From: Anseongella ginsenosidimutans
Lineage (GTDB): Bacteria; Bacteroidota; Bacteroidia; Sphingobacteriales; Sphingobacteriaceae
Length of the DNA stretch: 64,000 nucleotides
NCBI RefSeq assembly: GCF_008033235.1
Contig: NZ_CP042432.1
Span: 992,001-1,056,000 of the forward strand
Direction: 5' to 3'
Below are positions 17,861-24,068 of the stretch, in pieces. Within the stretch, counting starts at the first letter, position 1. Every line of letters starts with the position of its first letter. The notes beneath the pieces were generated by a model, which was given only the letters and a program-made list of their open reading frames with translations, ran no database searches and was not told the origin of the DNA. The translations under genes were made by a program, and so were the position numbers.

Positions 17861-18310
17861 TCAGATCTTAGCGTACAGCCCTATAAGCGCGAGCAGGATG
17901 ACCAGAAACATCGTCAGCATCCAGCATAGTATCTCAGTTTTGCCTCCCGAAATTCTGATTTCCATTTTTGTTTGCAGGTTAAGGAAATCCATCTTCATTC
18001 CTGTAACCGCTTCTTTCAGCCCGGCGACATCTCTTTTTAACCCCTCGATGTCCGTTTGGAGCCAGGTGACCGCTGTTTTGAGTCCTGCAATTTCGGTTTT
18101 CAGTTCCGAAACATCCGTTTCCAGCCTGGAGATATCGCCTTTCATCGCGGCGAAGTCTTCTTTTGTTGCCAGCTTTTTAAACAGGGTTTCGTTATTCATC
18201 CTGAATTTGGCTTCGGTATAGTTTACTAATGAATCTGTGCCCTTTTCTCCCAAATGCTTCATGAGGGAGTGGAGCAATTTTCGGTCATTGATAGATGCTG
18301 AAATCTCCAT
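17861..18310 (-). CDS. Tail-anchored coiled-coil protein, DUF1640/CCDC90-like
   Basis: The product has 149 residues. The N-terminal helical part (about 1-55) contains SLMKHLGEKGTDSLVNY. A long heptad coiled coil (about 57-117) follows, with I/L/V at nearly perfect a/d spacing: I60, L63, V67, L70, I74, L77, V81, L84, I88, L91, V95, L98, V102. A single C-terminal membrane helix (about 127-146) ends in YAKI. This layout matches DUF1640-type proteins, bacterial relatives of mitochondrial CCDC90/MCUR1, whose bacterial role is unknown. I chose the ATG at 18310 over the TTG at 18316, because a perfect rc-TAnnTTTG promoter box (18314-18321) would overlap the longer start. It is probably a homo-oligomer anchored in the inner membrane. 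Confidence 0.75.
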   Translation of the reverse strand: MEISASINDRKLLHSLMKHLGEKGTDSLVNYTEAKFRMNNETLFKKLATKEDFAAMKGDISRLETDVSELKTEIAGLKTAVTWLQTDIEGLKRDVAGLKEAVTGMKMDFLNLQTKMEIRISGGKTEILCWMLTMFLVILLALIGLYAKI

Positions 18311-18313
18311 ACA

Positions 18314-18321
18314 CAAATTTA
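18314..18321 (-). promoter_or_regulatory. Candidate -7 box of the coiled-coil gene (leaderless)
   Basis: CAAATTTA on the plus strand reads TAAATTTG on the minus strand, an exact TAnnTTTG match. It ends 4 bases upstream of the ATG at 18310, so the transcript would have almost no leader. Confidence 0.4.
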
Positions 18322-18413
18322 CGAAGGCAGCGTTTTAGCGGCAAGAAATATCGTAAATTCTTAAAAACCAAAAGGTTTAAACTCCGAAAACCTCGTGCTA
18401 TTGAGGGCCCGTT

Positions 18414-18426
18414 ATTTGTAACAAAT
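18414..18426. promoter_or_regulatory. Palindrome upstream of the desaturase promoter
   Basis: ATTTGT and ACAAAT are perfect inverted arms around one base. The site lies about 45 bases upstream of the desaturase -7 box and could be an operator for a fatty-acid-responsive regulator. AT-rich chance symmetry is the alternative. Confidence 0.3.
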
Positions 18427-18470
18427 TTAAATTGTCGGCCCAAAAATTAGCATCCTGCTTCCCTTATAAT

Positions 18471-18478
18471 TATCTTTG
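18471..18478 (+). promoter_or_regulatory. Candidate -7 box of the desaturase gene
   Basis: TATCTTTG is an exact TAnnTTTG match, 27 bases upstream of the GTG start at 18506. A weak -33-like TTAG lies 20 bases further upstream. Confidence 0.5.
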
Positions 18479-18505
18479 TGCAATTTGAGTTTTAAAGAGT
18501 AAGTC

Positions 18506-19240
18506 GTGATAATACTATATTTTTTCCTGGTACATTGGTTTGTATCTTTGTTTTTTCAAACATTTTTCCTGCACAGGTATGCCTCCCACAAAATGTTCAA
18601 CGCGAATCCTTTCTGGGAGAAATTTTTCTATTTCTGCACGTGGTTTTTCCAGGGAGCTTCCTTCCTGAACCCGCGGGCTTACGGGATCATGCACCGTATG
18701 CACCATGCCTATAGCGACACGGAAAAAGATCCGCATTCGCCGCACTTTTTCAAGGACGTTTTTTCCATGATGTGGCAAACGAAAAAGATCTATAATGACT
18801 ATGTAAAACACAATGTGAAACCGGAGCGGGCTTTTGACGTGGAGTATCCCACCTGGCCGTTAATTGACCGTATCGGGGATCACTGGGCTTCCCGGATCGG
18901 ATGGGGGCTTGCCTATACGGCGTTTTACATTGTGTTTGCCACTCACTGGGCGATGTTCCTCCTGCTTCCTATTCATTACCTGATGGGGCCTGTACACGGG
19001 GCTATCGTAAACTGGTGCGGCCACAAGTATGGCTACTCCAATTTTGACAATCACGATCATTCGAAAAATACGACGCCCTGGGGCTTCGCGATGTTGGGAG
19101 AATTATTCCAGAATAATCACCATAAACACCCTAACAGCCCGAAGTTTTCGAAAAAGTGGTTTGAGATTGACCCGGTTTATCCGGTGATGAAACTGATGCA
19201 TTATATGCGCATCATCCGGTTACGAAAGATGCAGGCCTGA
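18506..19240 (+). CDS. Membrane fatty-acid (acyl-CoA-type) desaturase
   Basis: This is a 244-residue integral-membrane di-iron desaturase that introduces a double bond into fatty acyl chains. All three histidine boxes are present: HRYASH (residues 23-28), HRMHH (63-67) and NNHHKHP near residue 208. Four membrane helices are visible. The start is GTG, because an in-frame TAA lies two codons upstream and the next ATG falls inside the first His box. The protein is therefore short at the N-terminus compared with the 260-320 residues usual for the family, yet keeps all ligands. It is monocistronic with its own promoter. It sits about 1.5 kb from a wax-synthase-like acyltransferase, so the neighbourhood may be devoted to lipid modification (inference). 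Confidence 0.92.
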   Translation: MIILYFFLVHWFVSLFFQTFFLHRYASHKMFNANPFWEKFFYFCTWFFQGASFLNPRAYGIMHRMHHAYSDTEKDPHSPHFFKDVFSMMWQTKKIYNDYVKHNVKPERAFDVEYPTWPLIDRIGDHWASRIGWGLAYTAFYIVFATHWAMFLLLPIHYLMGPVHGAIVNWCGHKYGYSNFDNHDHSKNTTPWGFAMLGELFQNNHHKHPNSPKFSKKWFEIDPVYPVMKLMHYMRIIRLRKMQA

Positions 19241-19314
19241 TCTTGTTAAAAACGTTCAGAAGCCGTTCCGGGGAAAGGCCTTTATAAAACCGGCAGGAGG
19301 CGATTCAGAGAATG

Positions 19315-19479
19315 TTAATGGTGGGCTGAATGCCCGGTTTCTTTTTCATTCCTGATCTCTCTCCTTCTCTGAGCTTCGAAGAAAAGGATAATGCAAATGG
19401 GGAAGATAAGGCCGGTAAAAGTGACTACGGGCACAATAATATAAGGTGGAGCGGGGATTTCAAGCAACAGATTCACCAT
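19315..19479 (-). CDS. Small membrane protein (54 residues)
   Basis: The frame encodes a single hydrophobic segment (about 10-34, IVPVVTFTGLIFPICIILFF) followed by a strongly charged tail (EAQRRREIRNEKE, ending in histidines). This is the composition of a genuine small inner-membrane protein with a cytoplasmic C-terminus. An exact minus-strand TAnnTTTG box lies at 19498-19505, 18 bases upstream of the ATG at 19479. A longer ATG start 10 codons upstream would overlap this box. No family is recognised. Confidence 0.55.
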   Translation of the reverse strand: MVNLLLEIPAPPYIIVPVVTFTGLIFPICIILFFEAQRRREIRNEKETGHSAHH

Positions 19480-19497
19480 GATTTTATAATTTAACAG

Positions 19498-19505
19498 CAA
19501 AAATA
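19498..19505 (-). promoter_or_regulatory. Candidate -7 box of the small membrane protein gene
   Basis: CAAAAATA on the plus strand is TATTTTTG on the minus strand, an exact TAnnTTTG match placed just upstream of the 54-residue membrane protein. Confidence 0.35.
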
Positions 19506-19520
19506 ACAAAACCTCCTGTC

Positions 19521-19979
19521 ATGTTCAAGAATACGATCAGAACCTTGCTTATTTTTCTCTTTGCCGGACTTTCTTTCAGCGTTTCCGCGCAATCATCCGA
19601 AGAAGTCGAAGCCAGCGTAAAAGAGGATATTATGGAGCGGTATCCGGGACTCGGGGAGTTCACCCTTCAGAATCAGCTGGTGCGTGTAGTGGCGGAATTT
19701 GAACTGAATGATACCAGTTACACATCCGTTTATTCTTCCAAAGGGAAATGGCAGCATACTATTTACGGCATTGACCCTGCGGATCTCCCGGCGGAAGTCA
19801 CCGACGGCTTTGAAAAAAGCAAGTATGCCGTTGACTGGGAGATCACGGCTGCGGAAGTATATGACACTCCTTCCAAAGGAGTACAGTATCGTATTACCGT
19901 TGAAAAGAACCAGTTTCAAAAAAAATATCTTTATTTTAATGAAAAAGGCCGCCTGATTCGGGATGCTTTAACGCTTTAG
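19521..19979 (+). CDS. PepSY-like exported protein
   Basis: The product has 152 residues with a clear signal peptide (about 1-23, ending VSAQ). The mature part looks like a PepSY-like (BLIP-like fold) domain: EVEASVKEDIMERYPG, then beta strands VVAEFELNDTSYTSVYSSKGKW, followed by a second helix and strand set (about 90-150). Such proteins are small periplasmic binders of unknown targets, common in Bacteroidota. It is monocistronic between a divergent small membrane protein and the convergent acyltransferase gene. Function is not known. Confidence 0.75.
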   Translation: MFKNTIRTLLIFLFAGLSFSVSAQSSEEVEASVKEDIMERYPGLGEFTLQNQLVRVVAEFELNDTSYTSVYSSKGKWQHTIYGIDPADLPAEVTDGFEKSKYAVDWEITAAEVYDTPSKGVQYRITVEKNQFQKKYLYFNEKGRLIRDALTL

Positions 19980-19999
19980 AACGCCGCTCAGGTTCTGTG

Positions 20000-20101
20000 T
20001 TATTGAAATTTTTCCAATACCGGAAAAACGATCTTTTCCATAAAGGGCCGATGAAAGAGCAGGGGCAGGGGGATTAGGAGGCAGGCGATCGTCCATAGCC
20101 G
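20000..20101 (-). other. Stranded C-terminal codons of the acyltransferase (after in-frame TGA)
   Basis: Directly after the TGA stop (20102-20104), the same frame continues for 33 sense codons to a TAA at 20000-20002. It encodes RLWTIACLLIPLPLLFH, an amphipathic/hydrophobic helix, then RPFMEKIVFP. This looks like the missing last membrane helix of the wax-synthase-like enzyme. The likely ancestral codon at the stop is CGA (Arg), one transition away. Confidence 0.7.
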
Positions 20102-20950
20102 TCAGGTCTTAAAGAACCATTTTGAGTTTTTTATCGCGCGTTCCTGGATTATTACCATAACTCCCTGGATGGCAAAGTAGATCAGAGGCAAACCAAATCC
20201 TTTCATCACCGGAAGGCTGATGGCGATTTCGTGAAATATGCCCGACGCCAGAAATGCGCCTACTATTCCAGCGGGTTTGTCCTGCATTTTCCTGATGGGG
20301 CGATAAATGCTCAGAGCAGTCATTTCCGTAAAGGCTATGTTCCAGCGGCTATTCCAGAACTCTCCCAGGGTTTCAGCTCGGAATGGTTTGTTGAACAATT
20401 GCTTGACATTTAAGCCGGCAAACCGCCAGCATCCGGCTATTATCCGTAACAATCCAAAATGGAACATGAGACTGAGGCCGGTTAGCGATAAAATAAACTT
20501 TATCCAGTAGGATCCACTGCCGGTTCCGGAAACGGTGGAGGCGAGCCATAACAGCCCGCAACCAATTATCATGGCCAAAAAACCTTGAAAGGCTAGCCTT
20601 CCGCCTCCGGTTACCGGCCGAAAGGGTATCTCTTCAAACAGCGAGGGACGCATCCCAGGCCAGGCGAGCGCAAAGCAGCCCCATTGAATAGGGCCCAACT
20701 TGCTTCTGCCCGGATAGTAATCGCTGCAAACCACAATTTTCATGGCAACAAACAGAAAAACGATAATGACAGTCATGCGTACAAAAGGTGAACATTCAAG
20801 CGTGAGCCAATGCCCGGCCAGAACTGCCGTCAGCGCATGTATCCAAGCCAGGAGCCTGGCTGTTCGGACAGATGTTATCTTCGTTATCCAATAACCGCTT
20901 AAGAGCTGGAAGCACAGGTATCCGGCGGAAATGCTCAGAAATTTATCCAT
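20102..20950 (-). CDS. Wax-synthase-like MBOAT acyltransferase, apparently truncated by a nonsense codon
   Basis: The encoded 282 residues form a multi-helix membrane protein resembling long-chain-alcohol O-fatty-acyltransferases (plant wax synthase-like MBOAT family). Diagnostic motifs are FWNSRWN (198-204) and the catalytic-histidine motif ASGIFHE (His240). The enzyme would esterify an acyl group onto an alcohol in the inner membrane. Its reading frame ends in TGA, but the same frame continues with a convincing last transmembrane helix to a TAA at 20000. The intact protein would be 316 residues, so the gene is probably a recent nonsense mutant, unless TGA is read through. It overlaps its upstream partner (20935-21354) by 16 bases, indicating translational coupling. 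Confidence 0.8.
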   Translation of the reverse strand: MDKFLSISAGYLCFQLLSGYWITKITSVRTARLLAWIHALTAVLAGHWLTLECSPFVRMTVIIVFLFVAMKIVVCSDYYPGRSKLGPIQWGCFALAWPGMRPSLFEEIPFRPVTGGGRLAFQGFLAMIIGCGLLWLASTVSGTGSGSYWIKFILSLTGLSLMFHFGLLRIIAGCWRFAGLNVKQLFNKPFRAETLGEFWNSRWNIAFTEMTALSIYRPIRKMQDKPAGIVGAFLASGIFHEIAISLPVMKGFGLPLIYFAIQGVMVIIQERAIKNSKWFFKT

Positions 20951-21354
20951 ACCGCCATTCCATAGGTAAATGATAAAAAAATAAAAAGGATGATCAGGGC
21001 AACTTCGGCCACCAGGAAAAACTTTCCAGAGGGCAGGCCTGCCCGGTCAAAATAGAAAAACTGAATAAATAAACGGCTCATCCAATACAGCGCAGCATAA
21101 ATACTGAACGCCAGCGCCAAACCGCTTCCGTCTAACAATTGCTCAGGCAGAACAATACTCACGATCCCCATAAAGAAATTGGTCCCCAGAATGTAAAGTG
21201 AATAGGTAATGAACATCTGCCGCAATAAAGCCGGAAGCTTAAAAAGCTCGCGGCGGTAATCCAGGATCCGGGGAATGATCAAACTTGATACCCCCAGCAA
21301 AATCTGGCCAAGCCCTGCCAAAGAGACAATTTGAATACCTAACGCTGCGTCCAT
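20935..21354 (-). CDS. Small polytopic membrane protein coupled to the acyltransferase
   Basis: The product has 139 residues with four predicted membrane helices (about 5-27, 46-70, 78-96, 108-135) and short charged loops (DYRRELFKLP). I recognise no named domain. The 3' end overlaps the start of the wax-synthase-like gene by 16 bases, and both are on the minus strand, so it is most likely a partner subunit or a dedicated membrane accessory. The upstream region is the unusual repeat/C-rich tract, with no recognisable TAnnTTTG box close to the start. Confidence 0.8.
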   Translation of the reverse strand: MDAALGIQIVSLAGLGQILLGVSSLIIPRILDYRRELFKLPALLRQMFITYSLYILGTNFFMGIVSIVLPEQLLDGSGLALAFSIYAALYWMSRLFIQFFYFDRAGLPSGKFFLVAEVALIILFIFLSFTYGMAVWINF

Positions 21355-21475
21355 TTTATTTCCCCCAATCCCCGGTCTTTCCCATAATTCACTTCTTCAA
21401 CCCTTTCACCCTTAAGCACTGCAAGCCCCCCCTCCAAAAGATGAATTATCCCAATTTAGAGCATCCACCCGAAAT

Positions 21476-21512
21476 CCCCCCCTTCTTCCCAAAGAATTAC
21501 CCCCCCCGTCCC
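21476..21512 (-). other. Potential G-quadruplex (minus strand) / i-motif (plus strand)
   Basis: Four C-runs of 7, 3, 8 and 3 bases lie within 37 bases (21476-21482, 21488-21490, 21500-21507, 21510-21512), separated by loops of 5, 9 and 2 bases. The minus strand, which is the sense strand of the flanking genes, would carry the matching G-runs, enough for a G-quadruplex in DNA or in a leader RNA of the acyltransferase pair. Confidence 0.5.
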
Positions 21513-21709
21513 ACTTGCAAGCCCTACCAGCAAGCCCATCGATCTCTCACCCCCTCCCCCGCGGCAAGCGCAGCGAAGCCGCACCCCCCCTTCCACCAAG
21601 CCCAAAGAACGAGCAACTCCCCCCGCAAGCAAAGCCAGATACCGGATTGCCATCAAAAGCGAAGAAATACCTTATAAACGCTAATCAGCGCCAGCAAGGC
21701 CCCCTAGCC

Positions 21710-22000
21710 TGCATACTCCCGGAAAATTTGAATAAGACCAGCGATGCCCCCCTAACCTGCCAAACTCCGCATAGCCTCAATGAGTCCAACGCCGCAGCCC
21801 CCCGAATGCATAACTCCGGAAAACCTCAACGAGGCCAGCGCAGCGCAGCCGATGGTGCATAACTCCGTACAGCCCCAATGATGCCCCCCCCGACTACAAG
21901 TATGCATAACCCCGTACAATCTCAAAGAGGCCAGCGCAGCGCAGCCGAGTACGCAGGCAAACTCCGGAAAGTCTCATGAGAGAGGGAGGCCCTGAACTTC
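21710..22000. repeat. Degenerate tandem array, about six units of ~48 bp
   Basis: Units begin at about 21710, 21758, 21807, 21856, 21903 and 21956 with variants of TGCATAACTCCGGAAAACCT. Units 2, 3, 5 and 6 then carry a mini-palindrome CTC-N2-3-GAG. Units 3 and 5 share the exact 18-mer GGCCAGCGCAGCGCAGCC; related forms occur at 21565-21582 and in the hairpin loop at 22018. Spacing is 47-54 bases. No coding function is apparent. Confidence 0.7.
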
Positions 22001-22063
22001 CGGGCATCATATTGTAAGGCCAGCGAAGCGCCGCCGTCAATATGCGGCCCGGAATTCAGGGCC
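21988..22063. repeat. Large imperfect palindrome/hairpin just downstream of manD-like gene
   Basis: GGCCCTGAA (21988-21996) pairs with TTCAGGGCC (22055-22063). TTCCGGGC (21998-22005) pairs with GCCCGGAA (22047-22054). CATATTG (22008-22014) pairs with CAATATG (22038-22044). That makes 24 pairs with a single bulge and a 2x2 internal loop. The loop can form a further GGC/GCC and GCG/CGC stem. The structure starts 7 bases after the minus-strand stop of the dehydratase gene. No U-tract follows on the minus strand. Confidence 0.75.
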
Positions 22064-22070
22064 GACCGAA

Positions 22071-23282
22071 CTACCAATCCCACATCGTCCCATCCTCCAG
22101 CCGGTTAGCCGGCAGCCAGGCGCGCTCATAAGGATATTTAGCAGCAAGTTCTTCGTTCAGGTCTACACCAAGCCCGGGAGCGTCGCCCGGGTACATATAG
22201 CCGTCTTTATAAGAATAGGCATGAGGAAATACTTCATCGGTCAGTTCGGAATGCGGCATGTGTTCCTGGATGCCGAAATTGTGGATGGCCAGGTCAAAAT
22301 GCAGGGCGGCGGCCATCGTGACCGGCGAAAGGTCGGTGGCGCCGTGGAAGCCGGTGCGTACGTGGTATAAGGCGGCCAGGTTGGCCAGTTTCAGGAGCGG
22401 GGTAATGCCTCCGCCGTGGACGATGGTCATCCGGATGTAGTCGATCAGTTGTTCGGTAATGAGCGTGTGGCAGTCATGGACCGAGTTGAAAACTTCTCCT
22501 ACAGCCAGAGGCGTTACGGTATGATGGCGGATCAGGCGAAAGCCCTCCTGGAGGTCGGCGGGAATAGCGTCTTCTATCCAGAAAAGGCGGAAAGGTTCCA
22601 GTTCTTTTCCGAGCCTTGCTGCTTCTACCGGTTTCAGGCGGTGATGGACGTCATGCAGTAAATGCAGGTCTTCGCCGTAAGCGCTTCTTATTTCATCAAA
22701 GAGCGTGGGGGCGAAGCGGAGGTATTTTTCGGTGTCCCAGCGGCCTTCCTTCGGGAGCTGGTCGCGGAGGGCCGGTTCGTATTTTTCCCCGTGCCTGGGA
22801 ACGCCGTAAGAATCCCTGACACCGGGTACGCCGGATTGTACGCGAATGGCTTTGTATCCCAGTTCCATGTGGCGTCCTACGTCGTCCAGGGCTTCTCCTG
22901 CATTCCTGCCGTTAGCGTGGCAATATACCAGGATCTTTTCCCTGGTTTTTCCGCCAAGTAATTTATACAGAGGCACCTTCAGCGCTTTGGCTTTAATGTC
23001 CCAGAGCGCCATGTCAATAGCTGCAATGGCGGTCATGGTAACAGGGCCCCGTTTCCAATAGGGCGAGCGGTAAAAGTACTGCCAGGTGTCTTCCGTATCG
23101 AAGGGGTCGCGGCCAGTAAGGGAAGGCAGGCAGTATTCTTCCAGGTAAGTGGCTACCGCCTTCTCGCGGCCGTTCAGTGTAGCGTCGCCAAGGCCGTAGA
23201 TGCCCTCGTCGGTCGTTAGCTTCAGCGTGACGAAGTTTCGTCCCGGGGAGCAGACAATCAATTTAGCGCCGGTTATTTTCAT
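22071..23282 (-). CDS. manD: D-mannonate dehydratase-like enolase superfamily enzyme (ManD/RspA family)
   Basis: This is a 403-residue cytoplasmic enzyme that would dehydrate a hexonic acid such as D-mannonate to 2-keto-3-deoxygluconate. The sequence follows ManD almost throughout: an N-terminal capping domain with [11 protein letters not shown], then a TIM barrel. Catalytic candidates Arg147 and Tyr159 lie in [19 protein letters not shown]. The Mg2+ ligands would be Asp211 (HDVHHRL), Glu237 (FWIEDAIP) and Glu263 (AVGEVFNS). The C-terminus [10 protein letters not shown] is family-typical. Length equals the family norm. It is the last gene of a minus-strand cluster with an SDR and oxidoreductases 28-1400 bases upstream, consistent with a hexuronate/hexonate pathway. 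ManD paralogues differ in activity, so the substrate is inferred. Confidence 0.9.
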   Translation of the reverse strand: MKITGAKLIVCSPGRNFVTLKLTTDEGIYGLGDATLNGREKAVATYLEEYCLPSLTGRDPFDTEDTWQYFYRSPYWKRGPVTMTAIAAIDMALWDIKAKALKVPLYKLLGGKTREKILVYCHANGRNAGEALDDVGRHMELGYKAIRVQSGVPGVRDSYGVPRHGEKYEPALRDQLPKEGRWDTEKYLRFAPTLFDEIRSAYGEDLHLLHDVHHRLKPVEAARLGKELEPFRLFWIEDAIPADLQEGFRLIRHHTVTPLAVGEVFNSVHDCHTLITEQLIDYIRMTIVHGGGITPLLKLANLAALYHVRTGFHGATDLSPVTMAAALHFDLAIHNFGIQEHMPHSELTDEVFPHAYSYKDGYMYPGDAPGLGVDLNEELAAKYPYERAWLPANRLEDGTMWDW

Positions 23283-23309
23283 GCGGGTAAGCTTAGTTTA
23301 TGCTGCGCA

Positions 23310-24068
23310 TCAGAATCCGATTGAATTTCCGCCGTCTACGGGCAGCACTACTCCTGTGAGGTATTTTGCCGCGTCCGATGCGAGGAAGGCCGCTGCGTAA
23401 CCCACGTCTTCGGGGTCTCCCAGGGAGCCGATAGGTGTGCGGCCAAGGACTTTGTTCTTTCGCTCGGGGTCATTGTTCAATGCGCTGGAGGACATTTCGG
23501 TTTGAATAAAGCCCGGCGCGAGGCAGTTTACGCGGATGCCTTTGGGCGACCATTCCACGGCCAGCGCGCGGGTCATCCCCTCGATAGCCGTTTTTGCCGC
23601 GGTATAGGCGATCACTTTCGGCAATCCGTATTGCGCCGCCATAGAGCTGATCATAATAATGCTGCCGCGGCGGCGCTCGGCCATGCATTTGGCCACCTCC
23701 CTGCTAAGGGCGAACACGGCCTGCTGGTTGGTGCGGATCACTTGTTCAAATTCATCGTCGGTGACATCGAGCGCATCCTTTTTCAGGTGAATGCCGGCGT
23801 TGTTTACCAGGATGTCAATGCTTCCGGCTGTGGCTTCGGTTTCGGCGATAAATCCCGGCAGGGTTTTAAAATCCGTTATGTCGGAAACGGCATAAGAGGC
23901 AAGAGGGCCCAGCTGCAGGCATGCCTGTTGCAATACCGTTTCGCGGCGCCCGGTAATAAGCACCCGGGCGCCCTGTTTTACAAATACCCTGGCGATTCCA
24001 AGGCCCAGCCCTGTGCCACCTCCGGTGATCAGGGCGAGTTTATTATCAAGAGTAAGGAGGTCAGTCAT
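23310..24068 (-). CDS. SDR family NAD(P)-dependent oxidoreductase
   Basis: This is a 252-residue classical short-chain dehydrogenase. The cofactor motif TGGGTGLGLG lies near residues 15-24, VNNAG near 85-90, catalytic Ser in MISSMAAQYG, and the YTAAK catalytic Tyr/Lys pair near 150-155. The C-terminus VVLPVDGGNSIGF is typical of gluconate 5-dehydrogenase/KduD-like enzymes. The ATG at 24068 overlaps the end of the upstream oxidoreductase gene by 8 bases, indicating coupling; a longer start would reach further into that gene. Next to a mannonate dehydratase-like enzyme, it probably oxidises or reduces a sugar acid, for example fructuronate/mannonate or a keto-gluconate (inference). Confidence 0.9.
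   Translation of the reverse strand: MTDLLTLDNKLALITGGGTGLGLGIARVFVKQGARVLITGRRETVLQQACLQLGPLASYAVSDITDFKTLPGFIAETEATAGSIDILVNNAGIHLKKDALDVTDDEFEQVIRTNQQAVFALSREVAKCMAERRRGSIIMISSMAAQYGLPKVIAYTAAKTAIEGMTRALAVEWSPKGIRVNCLAPGFIQTEMSSSALNNDPERKNKVLGRTPIGSLGDPEDVGYAAAFLASDAAKYLTGVVLPVDGGNSIGF

Larger units (their letters stand above)
21355..22070. other. 716-bp gene-free region: C-rich tract, tandem repeats, large hairpin
   Basis: No convincing coding frame exists here. The left part (21420-21660) is strongly C-rich and G-poor on the plus strand, with many runs of 5-8 C. The middle (21710-22000) is a degenerate tandem array. The right end (21988-22063) is a long hairpin directly behind the mannonate-dehydratase-like gene. 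Frames open through part of it only because the biased composition lacks stop codons. See the separate entries and findings. Confidence 0.85.

Noticed and set aside
21710..22000. CRISPR array
   Set aside because: Units are imperfect over their full length, there are no unique spacers between identical repeats, and no cas gene is nearby.
21355..22070. Coding frames spanning the C-rich gap
   Set aside because: The open frames arise from biased composition (few stops); their products are Pro/Ser/Lys-rich with no domain pattern, promoter or start support.
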